Shown: positions 8,386 through 17,154 of the stretch, one piece after another
Layout: each line of letters begins with the position of its first letter
Position numbering within the stretch: the first letter of the stretch is position 1
Source of the DNA: an uncultured Blautia sp.
Lineage (GTDB): Bacteria; Bacillota; Clostridia; Lachnospirales; Lachnospiraceae
Length of the DNA: 33,491 nt
Reading direction: 5' to 3'
Assembly (NCBI GenBank): GCA_958367245.1
Contig: CATXEA010000033.1
Coordinates: 1 to 33,491, forward strand
Notes under the pieces: model-generated
What the model saw: the letters and a program-made list of their open reading frames with translations, nothing else
What the model was told of the DNA's origin: nothing
Database searches by the model: none
Program-made: the position numbers and the translations under genes

Positions 8386-9333
8386 TTATTTCAAAACTAA
8401 TTCCATCAACAGGCGAAGGAATCTTCCACAATCTGCTTTTTTACCCACATGAACCATCGGAAGATGTTCCCATACATAATGGTGACGACGATCGATTACT
8501 GTCATTCCCAATGTTAATCCGTCTTTTGTCTCCACGCCGACACGTGCTTCAAATGTTTCTACTAAAGAAGGATCAATCACATAAGCAACTGCCATACAGT
8601 CAATGACTGTACAATATGCCTGATGTCCTTGAGAATTTACAAAACGAATAGCCTGACGAAGAAATGCTGCTTCTTTTCTGTCACTTTCTTCCAATGCTTT
8701 CATATCTTCGTCTGTCAGATTTACATCAAAATGTGTCGCTACATCTAATCCTAATGCAGTGAGTTTAATCCCTGATTTATATACGATGTCAGCCGCTTCC
8801 GGATCTACATAAACATTCCACTCACTTTGCGGAGTATCCCCTGTAGCATTCATAAAAGCATAGTCATTTAATCCGAACATACCGGAAATCGCTACTATTT
8901 CAGGAATCATTTCTTTAATCTCCGGCGCTTTTATCAGGGCTAATGCCAGATTTGTCATAGGACCGGTACATACGACGGTTACCTCTCCCGGATTTTCTTT
9001 TACCGTATCAATGATCAGATCACAGGCATCGCGTTTATCCAACTCCATTGTCGGATCTGGCAAAAAGTTTTCTGCCTGTCCATCTGTTCCATGAGTAAAA
9101 GGATCTTTAGGTACTTCCCGAAACAGAGGTTTTGCCATACCTTTTCCTACTGGAATATCTGTTTTACCAATTAATTCCAGTGTTTTTCTTGCATTTACAT
9201 TTGTCACTTCCACTGGGTAATTTCCATTTACTGTAGTAACTGCCATCAACTGAATTTCCGGAGATTTTGCCGCCATGATAATGGCCATGGAATCATCCAT
9301 ACCCGGATCACAATCTAAAATAATTTTTCTCAT
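8386..9333 (-). CDS. Nucleoside hydrolase (IUNH family)
   Basis: A 315-residue inosine-uridine-type nucleoside hydrolase, predicted to cleave the N-glycosidic bond of ribonucleosides to free base and ribose using a bound calcium ion. The N-terminal MRKIILDCDPGMDD carries the calcium-binding Asp cluster (Asp7, Asp9, Asp13, Asp14). GPMTNLALAL, SEWNVYVDPEAADIV and the C-terminal VIDCMAVAYVIDP complete the family pattern, with DC in place of the more usual HDP-type segment. The ATG used has an AAGGTGAG site. An upstream TTG would be in frame but overlaps the preceding stop and has no better site. It sits between YjbQ and the deoxyribosyltransferase in the operon. Base preference cannot be read by eye. 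Confidence 0.93.
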   Translation of the reverse strand: MRKIILDCDPGMDDSMAIIMAAKSPEIQLMAVTTVNGNYPVEVTNVNARKTLELIGKTDIPVGKGMAKPLFREVPKDPFTHGTDGQAENFLPDPTMELDKRDACDLIIDTVKENPGEVTVVCTGPMTNLALALIKAPEIKEMIPEIVAISGMFGLNDYAFMNATGDTPQSEWNVYVDPEAADIVYKSGIKLTALGLDVATHFDVNLTDEDMKALEESDRKEAAFLRQAIRFVNSQGHQAYCTVIDCMAVAYVIDPSLVETFEARVGVETKDGLTLGMTVIDRRHHYVWEHLPMVHVGKKADCGRFLRLLMELVLK

Positions 9334-9353
9334 ATTCTCACCTTTTCTTTCTA

Positions 9354-9758
9354 TCAATCTGCCTGAACTTTTACAAAATATTCTCTGTTTCTTGGCCCGT
9401 CAAACTCTAAGAAATACACATGCTGAGAACCTCCAAGAAGAAGCTTTCCGCCATGTACGATTAAAGGAATGGAAACTCCCAGCACCGCAGACTTAATATG
9501 TCCTGCCGCATCCTGTGGTGTATCATGCTGATGTTTAAAATCCACCTTTGTCGGGATCAATCTACGGATTTCTTCATCTAAATCCACAAATCCTGCTGGG
9601 TCCCATGGGGAAAATACAGTAAGACCCGCCGTAGAATGAGGTGTATATACAATACAAGTTCCTTCCGAAATACCGCTCTCTTCCACAGTTTTTATCACAT
9701 TTTCTGTAATGTCGTGTACCCCATTATATGTCGTTGTAAGTTTATAATTATTCAGCAT
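9354..9758 (-). CDS. yjbQ: YjbQ/UPF0047 family protein
   Basis: A 134-residue protein of the YjbQ (UPF0047) family, often annotated as secondary thiamine-phosphate synthase because some members show weak activity of that kind. The conserved blocks are CIVYTPHSTAGLTV (His41), DLDEEI, the DAAGHIKSAVLG block (His87) and LLLGGSQHVYFLEFDGPR. Length is typical. Its real job is uncertain. Finding it inside an operon of glycosidic-bond enzymes, between a SIS protein and a nucleoside hydrolase, suggests a metabolic role tied to this pathway and not thiamine synthesis. No other thiamine gene is present. A GGAGGAG site precedes the ATG, and gaps to both neighbours are short (11 and 20 bases). Confidence 0.92.
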   Translation of the reverse strand: MLNNYKLTTTYNGVHDITENVIKTVEESGISEGTCIVYTPHSTAGLTVFSPWDPAGFVDLDEEIRRLIPTKVDFKHQHDTPQDAAGHIKSAVLGVSIPLIVHGGKLLLGGSQHVYFLEFDGPRNREYFVKVQAD

Positions 9759-9769
9759 TACTTCTCCTC

Positions 9770-10906
9770 CTATTTCACAATAATCTCACTGTTTTTTACG
9801 CCTGCTCCGCCTTCTGCAAAAGACCATACGCCTTCACATCCTCTGCCGTATTTCTCACCGATGATCTCACTGATATATCCCATTAAAAGACAGATCGGTG
9901 CAAAATGTGTGACAGGCATGGAAATCGGATATTTGGGAGATGGAACCTGCAGATACAAAGCTTCTTCTCCAAAATCTTCCTGCGTTCCATCTGTGATCAC
10001 TACCATTGGTCTTCCAAGTTCATTTGCATAGTGTACCAGCTCTTTTGTTCTGCTGAATCCAGGACTGGTGGTATTTCCAACTACAACTGTTCCGATTTTT
10101 TCCACATCACGCGCAAAGAAATTCAAATGGAACCATTCTTCTGTATTGATATGCATAGCAAATCTTCCAGTTGCCTCTAATGTTTTGCAATAACCAAACC
10201 ATGCTGTTGCGTAATCAAATCCAGATCCCACAAAATCAAAACATGGAAAATCTTTCCATTCTTCTGCCAGCTTTTCGCACGCCTCATCCATGGCAGGAAG
10301 CATTTTTTCTAACAGGTCTCCCTGATTTTTGATGTCCATGCGCATATCCATCGCTTCATCCATCGGGTATTTTAATCTTACCTCTCCGAAACGGATTGCA
10401 AGAAGCAGCAATGCCATAACGCTTACTGCATAACTTCTTGTTCCCGGTGCGCTATCAAAAGACGGAATATCCAGTTTTAAGATTTTGTCACAATTTACTC
10501 CCAATGGAGAATTTTCATTTCCAGTCACGCCGAGTACATAACATCCATGAAGACGAGCTCTCTGAACCGCCTCAGAAAGACGGGCAACTCCGCCGGAATT
10601 GCTCACTGCGATAACCAGAGGATTTCTGCAGTCGATTCCCAGATGTTTTTCACAATAAAATCGGCTCAATTCAATCGCCGGAACTACTTCTGTAGGAATT
10701 CCGGTAAGCATTTCAAACGCATGCTTTGTTGCCATTCCTGCTGCAAAAGAGTCCCCGCATCCTGTAAGAACAATTCTCTGAATATTAAAAATCTCCTGAA
10801 AAGATAATACGGTACGTGTCTTCGGCTCCAGATCTTCATACTGCTGACGAATTAATTCCGGCAAACTAAACACCTGACGGCTCATTGCATTATTATATTT
10901 CTTCAT
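9770..10906 (-). CDS. Two-SIS-domain sugar isomerase/deglycase-like protein
   Basis: A 378-residue protein with two SIS (sugar isomerase) domains, as in GlmS isomerase halves, AgaS and fructoselysine-6-phosphate deglycase FrlB. The first SIS motif is TGCGDSFAAG (48-57) followed by VIAVSNSGGVARLSEA (about 99-114). The second is FVGSGFDYATAWF (about 225-237) with TEEWFHLNFFA after it. The SNSGG and GCGDS loops would bind a phosphosugar. It has no glutaminase domain, so it is not GlmS. With a PfkB kinase just upstream, a role in isomerising or deaminating a phosphorylated amino- or ketoamine-sugar is plausible but inferred. I chose the ATG after a GGAGG site. Longer upstream starts have no ribosome site. 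Confidence 0.88.
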   Translation of the reverse strand: MKKYNNAMSRQVFSLPELIRQQYEDLEPKTRTVLSFQEIFNIQRIVLTGCGDSFAAGMATKHAFEMLTGIPTEVVPAIELSRFYCEKHLGIDCRNPLVIAVSNSGGVARLSEAVQRARLHGCYVLGVTGNENSPLGVNCDKILKLDIPSFDSAPGTRSYAVSVMALLLLAIRFGEVRLKYPMDEAMDMRMDIKNQGDLLEKMLPAMDEACEKLAEEWKDFPCFDFVGSGFDYATAWFGYCKTLEATGRFAMHINTEEWFHLNFFARDVEKIGTVVVGNTTSPGFSRTKELVHYANELGRPMVVITDGTQEDFGEEALYLQVPSPKYPISMPVTHFAPICLLMGYISEIIGEKYGRGCEGVWSFAEGGAGVKNSEIIVK

Positions 10907-11108
10907 ATAGTCCTCCATTTCTATAGTCCCAATTTGGGATACCATTTTTCTTATCTGATTCCTTTTTCTTTTCATTTATTTTATGTAAAATCGCACATCC
11001 CTCCACTTTCAGCTCAATGACATTAGCATGTCTCGTTCCGGCTCGCCTGCTATGAATCAACAATCCACGCTCCGGAGCATTTTTATAATACTCATAATCT
11101 CTGTGCAT
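10893..11108 (-). CDS. Possible small ORF between the kinase and SIS genes
   Basis: A 71-codon frame in the 233-base gap between the PfkB and SIS genes. Its composition looks protein-like (MHRDYEYYKNAPERG, then RHANVIELKVEGCAILHK). Its stop overlaps the SIS start by 14 bases and it contains the SIS ribosome site, an arrangement that would suit translational coupling. Against it: no Shine-Dalgarno sequence precedes its ATG and I recognise no family. An internal TTG after GGAG could be an alternative start. It may be a real small gene, the tail of a decayed gene or chance. Confidence 0.3.
   Translation of the reverse strand: MHRDYEYYKNAPERGLLIHSRRAGTRHANVIELKVEGCAILHKINEKKKESDKKNGIPNWDYRNGGLYEEI
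10927..10939. promoter_or_regulatory. 13-bp palindrome upstream of the SIS gene
   Basis: TCCCAA-T-TTGGGA is a perfect inverted repeat about 20 bases upstream of the SIS start codon, just before its ribosome site. It could be an internal operator or a short mRNA hairpin. No regulator is assigned. Confidence 0.3.
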
Positions 11109-11139
11109 TTTTTGGATGGATTTTGACGAATCAGATTAC

Positions 11140-12039
11140 TTAATATGTTTCTTTTTCCAGTTTTCTTCTTGCTTCTTTTTGCATTTCTTTGGAGATTTCT
11201 TCCGGTACTCCATACTGGGAAAGACACATTACCGCAGAAAGATTCCCCATTCTTGCACATTTCTCCAATGTCTGTCCCTCGCAAAAACCGCATAACACTG
11301 CGCCAGAAGAACTATTTCCTCCTCCTGTGGAATCTACAATCTTTACATCCTTCTCTGCTGGAACGATCACCGTATTCTCCGGTGTGATCATAATAGAACC
11401 TTTGTCTCCTCGCCGTAAAAATACCAGTTCTACACCCCAGGATTTCAGTTGTTCGATTACATCTTCCAGCTCTTCCACACCCAAAAGCGCTTTTGCTTCT
11501 GTGAGATTAATGGAAAGGATATTCATATGAACAGCAATTTCCTTTACCCATTCCTTGTTTTCCGGATAGGTGGCATCTGCCGCAATTTCCCACATGACTT
11601 TTGACGGAGAATTCTTTTTATATTCCAAAATCTTTTCCCAAAATTCCCGATTGCTGTTTTTAAAAATATAAATACCGGTTTCCTCTTCAAAGTATGGCTT
11701 CAACTCTTCCGGAGTGATCTCTATCTTTTTAAAATGATCCAAACCATACAGAGGTGTTTCTTCTCTTTCTCCATCTTCAAAATACTGTATCACTGTGTGA
11801 GGTGTCTTTTCGTCTTTTACAATCAATCCGTCCATGGACAACTGGTTTTTTTCATACCAGGAGCCATAAAGTTCCTGATAATCCGCTCCCACTCCTGTTG
11901 CAAGGATTACCTCGTCATTCCACAGTTTTATTCCGCATAAAGCATAAATTCCTGCTCCGCCAGCAATTTTTTCCACATATTTTCCGCCAGCGAATCGTAT
12001 TTCATCTGTAACAGAAACAGATGCAACTACATATTTCAT
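11140..12039 (-). CDS. PfkB/ribokinase-like carbohydrate kinase, GGGN variant
   Basis: A 299-residue member of the PfkB (ribokinase) family, whose members phosphorylate sugars or nucleosides with ATP. The N-terminal GGAGIYALCG segment and the C-terminal signature are present. The signature reads DSTGGGNSSSGAVLCGF: the usual GAGD anion hole with its catalytic Asp is GGGN here (Asn242). Asn variants are known in some fungal and plant PfkB relatives, so this may be a divergent active form or a changed activity. No transmembrane segment is seen. The ATG lies three bases inside a possible GTG. I prefer the ATG eight bases after an AAGGAG site. It begins within four bases of the second ARH stop, so the two are coupled. 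Confidence 0.88.
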   Translation of the reverse strand: MKYVVASVSVTDEIRFAGGKYVEKIAGGAGIYALCGIKLWNDEVILATGVGADYQELYGSWYEKNQLSMDGLIVKDEKTPHTVIQYFEDGEREETPLYGLDHFKKIEITPEELKPYFEEETGIYIFKNSNREFWEKILEYKKNSPSKVMWEIAADATYPENKEWVKEIAVHMNILSINLTEAKALLGVEELEDVIEQLKSWGVELVFLRRGDKGSIMITPENTVIVPAEKDVKIVDSTGGGNSSSGAVLCGFCEGQTLEKCARMGNLSAVMCLSQYGVPEEISKEMQKEARRKLEKETY

Positions 12040-12042
12040 CAC

Positions 12043-14139
12043 TCACACTCCTTCGATAATCAAGCTGTCACAAGTCATGGTTCCTTTTGAAATCACAAAA
12101 CCGGCGCCGCCGCAATGATAGGTTTCATCTTCCGCCTGCAGAAGAAGCGTACCATTCACTTCGAAATACAGTTTATCTCCCTTTGCAGTCAGCTTCATCT
12201 GATATGGCAAATCCTCCTGGTAGGTGTATACAGTTCTGGCAAGTTCTTTTCTCATTCCATCTTTTTGTACATAAAGAACGGCTTCTCTTCCATTCTCCAG
12301 GACTGCTCCGTAATATCTTTTGTGTCCCACACTGCGAATCACAAGTCCCCCTGATTTATGAAGACTGAAATACGCTGTGGAAGACACACTGTAGTGATCC
12401 CATTCTTTGCTTCCTATGGTTACTAATCCATCCTCTTCGATATGGGAAATACAATATGTCTGTTTGAAATCTGCTGCAAACTGAGCGGCAGAAGAGGCAA
12501 ATCCTGCCAGCCAAAGAGGATTGGTGTTCCATATAGAATTCATCAACATTCCTCTCTGAGCAAACATCTTTGGCGCACCTTTCCAGTCAATCCAGCGAAG
12601 AACCGCTTCTCCATCAAACCGATACTGGCTGCTGAACTCATATCCCAATTTAAAGATGGACATTCCTTTTGTATCAGGTACTTCCCAGTCAATCACCTGC
12701 TCTTTTGTGGTAAGTTTCGTATATTCTCCGTACATTACCTGTATCTCGTCATTAATATCATAATAAAGAATATACGGCCGAATCCGCACATCGCCTTCTT
12801 TCATCAGTTTCACGGAAGTATGTACAACCTGAGAAGAATACAGCGTAGGAGATGCAACGGTAGAAAAGTTTCGTGCAAGCTTGGAAAAATCAATAAATGT
12901 CTGGGTAGCTACACGCGCAGTCACTCCATCTGCCATGTGTTTGAAAGAAACCAGCAGTCCATTTTCATCACAGACAGAATTTAAATTCCCTACGCTGTCT
13001 GCAGCATTTACCTCTTCTCCATATTCACAGATCTGGAATCCCTGAACGGAGCCAGGAAACTCAAACGTATATCGGCGATCCGAGATTTCTGTTTCTTCTC
13101 CTGCCAGTTTTGCAGCCGCCTTTATAATTTTTTTACTCTCCAGAACCGCGTCTGTTACCACAGACCCACCGTCTGAAGTAACCACATACATCAGATCTGC
13201 CACTGGAGTCCGGAAATCTGCCCCTGCATCAATTCCGGCAAGCCCCAGACGAATGCCGTTAAAAGCTCCTACATTTCCGGCATTACAATCGGTATCCCAT
13301 GCTGCGGAAGAAGCAATGCTTATGGATTTTTGAAAATCATCTCCGCCCAGAAGAATGGATGCAATCACCATCGCATGATTGGGAACCATGTGACAGCATC
13401 CCGGAAATACTTCATATCCATATTTCGGATCTAAATATGCCCGTACCTTTCTCCAATCCTTTTCTTTTCTGCAGATTTCTCTCACATCTGCTACAATGCT
13501 TTTCAGCATTAGATCTGTGATGTATCCTTCTGCCCTGTCAAACAATACTTCCAGATTTTTCTCTTCAAATGCCATGGATTCAAGTGCGGCAAGATGACAA
13601 GCCGCGTCCACAGCAATCCCGTCATGACTGACACTAGCCGCCTTGCGAACAAGTTCCACTGCAAGATCCGGATTATTGGGACAAGCCATGGCAATGGCAT
13701 CAATAAAAATCTGAGCGCCGATCTGTTCTGCCAGAGTCTGTCCATTCACTTCGATAGAACCGCTCTTCGGCGCAGGAATTCCGTTTTTCAGATTCAGATA
13801 AGCGGTATGTTCTGTTGATCTTCCCAGACCACCCCACCATAAAATTGTCTTATTCTCAATGATATAATTTAACCAGGTATTTCCAAAATCCTCTGCTGTC
13901 ATATCTTTTTTAAATCCATTGTCTTCAATGGATTTAAAAAAGCCAAAAGTTCCGGAAATATCATCATCTGCCACAATGAGAGGAACTCCCACTTGCTGGT
14001 GTACATAATATTTGATCTCATCAAAGGTTTCCTGTATTTTTTCGTAACTCCATCCTTCTACCGGACGTCCCAGATACACTCCAAGGATTTTTCCCAATAC
14101 ACCAGCATAGATCTGTTCTTTATATTTTTGTATACTCAT
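12043..14139 (-). CDS. ADP-ribosylglycohydrolase-family protein with C-terminal beta domain (copy 2)
   Basis: A 698-residue protein. Residues about 5-345 are an ADP-ribosylglycohydrolase (ARH) fold, which uses two metal ions to cleave N- or O-ribosyl bonds. The metal-site motifs are DDDISGT (58-64), SHDG (171-174) and WDTDCNAGNVGA (281-292), all intact. Residues about 365-698 form a second, beta-rich region of about 330 residues with alternating hydrophobic strands, perhaps a carbohydrate-binding or jelly-roll unit. No signal peptide is visible, so it is cytoplasmic. It is a close paralogue of the gene before it (14155-16275) and 15 bases from it. The physiological substrate is unknown. Cleaving a ribosyl-type glycoside taken up by the operon's transporter is the simplest inference. 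Confidence 0.9.
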   Translation of the reverse strand: MSIQKYKEQIYAGVLGKILGVYLGRPVEGWSYEKIQETFDEIKYYVHQQVGVPLIVADDDISGTFGFFKSIEDNGFKKDMTAEDFGNTWLNYIIENKTILWWGGLGRSTEHTAYLNLKNGIPAPKSGSIEVNGQTLAEQIGAQIFIDAIAMACPNNPDLAVELVRKAASVSHDGIAVDAACHLAALESMAFEEKNLEVLFDRAEGYITDLMLKSIVADVREICRKEKDWRKVRAYLDPKYGYEVFPGCCHMVPNHAMVIASILLGGDDFQKSISIASSAAWDTDCNAGNVGAFNGIRLGLAGIDAGADFRTPVADLMYVVTSDGGSVVTDAVLESKKIIKAAAKLAGEETEISDRRYTFEFPGSVQGFQICEYGEEVNAADSVGNLNSVCDENGLLVSFKHMADGVTARVATQTFIDFSKLARNFSTVASPTLYSSQVVHTSVKLMKEGDVRIRPYILYYDINDEIQVMYGEYTKLTTKEQVIDWEVPDTKGMSIFKLGYEFSSQYRFDGEAVLRWIDWKGAPKMFAQRGMLMNSIWNTNPLWLAGFASSAAQFAADFKQTYCISHIEEDGLVTIGSKEWDHYSVSSTAYFSLHKSGGLVIRSVGHKRYYGAVLENGREAVLYVQKDGMRKELARTVYTYQEDLPYQMKLTAKGDKLYFEVNGTLLLQAEDETYHCGGAGFVISKGTMTCDSLIIEGV

Positions 14140-14154
14140 ACCTTCCGACCACTC

Positions 14155-16275
14155 CTATACTGCTTCTACTTTAAATGTATCCCCAAGGATTGCTCCCCTG
14201 TCTACTACAAAACCGGCCTGTCCACATGGATATTCTTTATCAGTTCCCTTTACCACTTCCTGTCCATCCACTAATAATGTCAGATGATCTTCTTTTACAC
14301 GGAAACAGAAATCATAGGTCTGATCAATTTCATATGGGAATGACTGCTTAGCAATTTCTATTCTTTCCTCATCTTTTTGTTTATAAATCTTTGCATATCC
14401 CTCTGTGAAAACAGCGCCGTAATAACGTCTGTGCCCCTTAGCTCTTGCAACCAGTCCCGCTGCTTCCTGCTGAGAAAATGTAATCTTTGATCTGACTTCG
14501 TAATCCTTCCAGTCTCCCGTACCAGTTGTGGCTACTCCGTTTTTCTGTCCATGGCAGATAGAAAACGTCACTGTGTAATCCGGATTAAAATGATCCGCGG
14601 AAGAGACAAAAGTTTTCAGCCATGCGGTTGTGGTAGTCCATGGGGTAAGAGATGGAGTCATTTCCATGGAACGCCCCATTTTATATGCCCTTGGAGTATT
14701 GCTCCAATCCAGAGATTTTATCACCACATAACCGGTCAGACCTTCTTTACTGGTAAGTTCTATTCCTAAGCGGAATATCGCATGACCTTTTGTATCTGGA
14801 ATTTCCCATGCCAGCTCGTTGTTTCCCTGTTCCAAACAGTGAGGTTTTCCATACATCACTTGCAGTTTATCTTCTTCATCAAAGTATTCAATAAAGAAAC
14901 GAAGCTGTGGATTTATTTTCTCTGGAGCGAGCACAACAGCCCGAACTGTCTGCGTACTATATAAAGAAGGAGAACACAGCACATCGAAATAACTGGTTCC
15001 TTCCACCCCTTTGGGTTTCAGGTCAATAAAAGTATCCACACAGGCAGATGCATGAACGCCTGCTCCAAGTCCGGAGAATTCCAACTTACAACCGTATTCC
15101 CCTGTAGATGCAAACGTATTTTCAATATTGGTCAGCACCTGCTCCTCTGTATTCTTGTCATAAGGCATGATTCCCTGTACAGATCCTGGGTATTCAAACG
15201 CCATTCTCTCTGTTGGGATCTCTACCTCTTCTCCAGCTAATTTCGCTGCTGCCCGATATATTTTTCTTGTCTCTAAAACCGCATCAGAAATGCAAGATCC
15301 ACTGTCTGATGAGATCACATACATACGGTCTGCCACTGCTTTTCTTAAATCGGTTCCTTTTGAAAAACCATCCAGACCAAGACGGATTCCATTCAGACAT
15401 CCTACGTTTCCAGAGTTACAGTCCGTATCCCATCCGGCGCTGCAGGCGATCATACACGCCTTCTGAAAATCATCTCCGCCCATGATCAAAGCCATGAGCA
15501 GCGTCAAATGATTTGTGATCATAGGGCAGTTTCCGGGATATTTATCATAACCATGTTCCTCTGCGATCCACTGACGGACTTCTCTCCAGTCTTCTGCATT
15601 TTTGCAGCGTTCCCGTAATTCTCCAACCAAATTTTTGAATTCTTCATTCTCAATATAAGTCAATCCCTGATCCAAAAGCCGATTGATATTTTTCTCCTCA
15701 AAGGCCATGGATTCCATCACTGCCAGGAAAACTGCGGCATCAATGGCAACGCCGTCATGGCTGACACTGGCTGCACGCCGTGCCATTTTTGCTGTCCGTT
15801 CCGGATTGCAGGGATTCGCCAACGCCCAGGTATCAATAAAAATTTCTGATCCGATCTGTTCTGCCATACTCCGTCCATTCAGCTCAATGGAACCACTTTT
15901 TGGAGCTTTAATCCCTTCCTTCAGGCGAAGATATGCGGTATGCTCTGTACTGCGGCAAAGCCCACCCCACCATAGGATCGTTTCATTTTCTACAATGTAA
16001 TTCAACCAGGCATTTCCGATTGCTTCCGCAGTCAGTTCCGCATCATACTGATGATCTTCCAACGCGCGGAAAAATACAAATGTTCCAGAAATATCATCGT
16101 CCGGCACGATCAAAGGAGCGCCAGTCTTATGATTTTTATAATAATTGATTTCTTCAAAGGTATCTCTTATTTTTTCATAAGACCACCCTTCCACTGGTCT
16201 GCCAAGATAGACTCCTATGATCTTTCCCAATACGCCTGCATAAATATCATTTCTATATTGTTCTATTTTTGCCAT
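14155..16275 (-). CDS. ADP-ribosylglycohydrolase-family protein with C-terminal beta domain (copy 1)
   Basis: A 706-residue paralogue of the following gene with the same two-part architecture. The ARH domain keeps DDDISGT (59-65), SHDG (172-175) and WDTDCNSGNVG (282-292), the expected two-metal site. Both copies share long runs such as GVYLGRPVEGWSYEKI and TILWWGGL, while the C-terminal beta-rich halves have diverged more. That suggests an old tandem duplication with different substrate ranges. I start at the ATG (MAKIEQYRND) because a GAGGTG site lies nine bases before it. A GTG four codons upstream overlaps that site. It is the first enzyme gene after the permeases, with a gap of 27 bases. 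Confidence 0.9.
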   Translation of the reverse strand: MAKIEQYRNDIYAGVLGKIIGVYLGRPVEGWSYEKIRDTFEEINYYKNHKTGAPLIVPDDDISGTFVFFRALEDHQYDAELTAEAIGNAWLNYIVENETILWWGGLCRSTEHTAYLRLKEGIKAPKSGSIELNGRSMAEQIGSEIFIDTWALANPCNPERTAKMARRAASVSHDGVAIDAAVFLAVMESMAFEEKNINRLLDQGLTYIENEEFKNLVGELRERCKNAEDWREVRQWIAEEHGYDKYPGNCPMITNHLTLLMALIMGGDDFQKACMIACSAGWDTDCNSGNVGCLNGIRLGLDGFSKGTDLRKAVADRMYVISSDSGSCISDAVLETRKIYRAAAKLAGEEVEIPTERMAFEYPGSVQGIMPYDKNTEEQVLTNIENTFASTGEYGCKLEFSGLGAGVHASACVDTFIDLKPKGVEGTSYFDVLCSPSLYSTQTVRAVVLAPEKINPQLRFFIEYFDEEDKLQVMYGKPHCLEQGNNELAWEIPDTKGHAIFRLGIELTSKEGLTGYVVIKSLDWSNTPRAYKMGRSMEMTPSLTPWTTTTAWLKTFVSSADHFNPDYTVTFSICHGQKNGVATTGTGDWKDYEVRSKITFSQQEAAGLVARAKGHRRYYGAVFTEGYAKIYKQKDEERIEIAKQSFPYEIDQTYDFCFRVKEDHLTLLVDGQEVVKGTDKEYPCGQAGFVVDRGAILGDTFKVEAV

Positions 16276-16302
16276 TATTTCTGTCACCTCATATTTCTAT
16301 TA

Positions 16303-17145
16303 TTAACCTTTCACTGCACCGCTTACCATTCCATCGATGAACTGTTTCTGCATCAGAAGGAAGAAAATGATCACAGGTCCAATCAAAATGATCGCCGCAG
16401 CCATCAAAATTCCCATATTTGCTCCATAACTTCCGTTCATGGATAAGAATCCAAGAGTTGCTGTAAAGTTTTTCTCTCCCTGAAGGAATGTAGAGGAAAT
16501 CAGGTATTCATTCCATGCCTGAAGTCCGATCAGAATTCCTACTGTGACCAATCCCGGGGAAACCACCGGACGCATTACATTCCAGATTACCTGCGCAGTA
16601 TTTGCCCCATCGATTCTTGCTGCTTCCTCCAGTTCCTTTGGAACTGCCAGAAAAAATGTTCTCATAAGGAAAACTGCCAGCGGCATGAAAGTAGCTGCAA
16701 GAATAAAACTGGTAGCAGGGATGTTTCCAATAAGATTCATTTTTGCATATGCATAATACAATGGAAACAGGAATAACTGAATCGGCACAGTTGTTGCCAT
16801 CATAAAATAAATCAAAATTGCTCCGCTTCCTTTGATCCTTTTACCTGAAAGTACGTATCCAGCCAAGGTAGAACAGGTTAAAACGATAAGAATTGTAATA
16901 CCTGTCAGCTTAATACTGTTGAAAAATCCAACCAGAAATTTACCGGTAGTCCATGCCTGTGTATAATTTTCAAAATGTAGTATCGTAGGAAGGGATAATG
17001 GGTTTGCCACGATTTCCGCATTTCCTTTAAAACTATTGATCACCACAAGCGCAATGGGCGCAAGACATATGATCACTAACAAGATCAAAATGATATGGAT
17101 CACGATACCCAGACCTACTTTTTTCTTCTTTGATGTAGCTGCCAT
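16303..17145 (-). CDS. ABC sugar transporter permease, MalG type
   Basis: A 280-residue inner-membrane permease of the CUT1 (MalG-like) family. It has an N-terminal TM helix (about 12-35), then five more hydrophobic segments. The EAA loop that contacts the ATPase reads EAARIDGANTAQVIWNVMRP. It forms a pair with the MalF-type permease 9 bases upstream. There is no ATP-binding subunit in the operon or elsewhere in the window, so a shared MsmX/UgpC-type ATPase from another locus is expected. An AGGAGG site precedes the ATG. Confidence 0.95.
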   Translation of the reverse strand: MAATSKKKKVGLGIVIHIILILLVIICLAPIALVVINSFKGNAEIVANPLSLPTILHFENYTQAWTTGKFLVGFFNSIKLTGITILIVLTCSTLAGYVLSGKRIKGSGAILIYFMMATTVPIQLFLFPLYYAYAKMNLIGNIPATSFILAATFMPLAVFLMRTFFLAVPKELEEAARIDGANTAQVIWNVMRPVVSPGLVTVGILIGLQAWNEYLISSTFLQGEKNFTATLGFLSMNGSYGANMGILMAAAIILIGPVIIFFLLMQKQFIDGMVSGAVKG

Positions 17146-17154
17146 AATGTCCTC

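Noticed and set aside
12442..12984. 180-codon plus-strand open frame
   Set aside because: It is antisense to the ARH gene, Cys- and His-rich in a random way, without a start signal.
12043..16275. The ARH pair as a toxin-antitoxin or dinitrogenase-reactivating system
   Set aside because: No ADP-ribosyltransferase toxin, DraT or nitrogenase gene is present. The setting is an importer plus catabolic enzymes.
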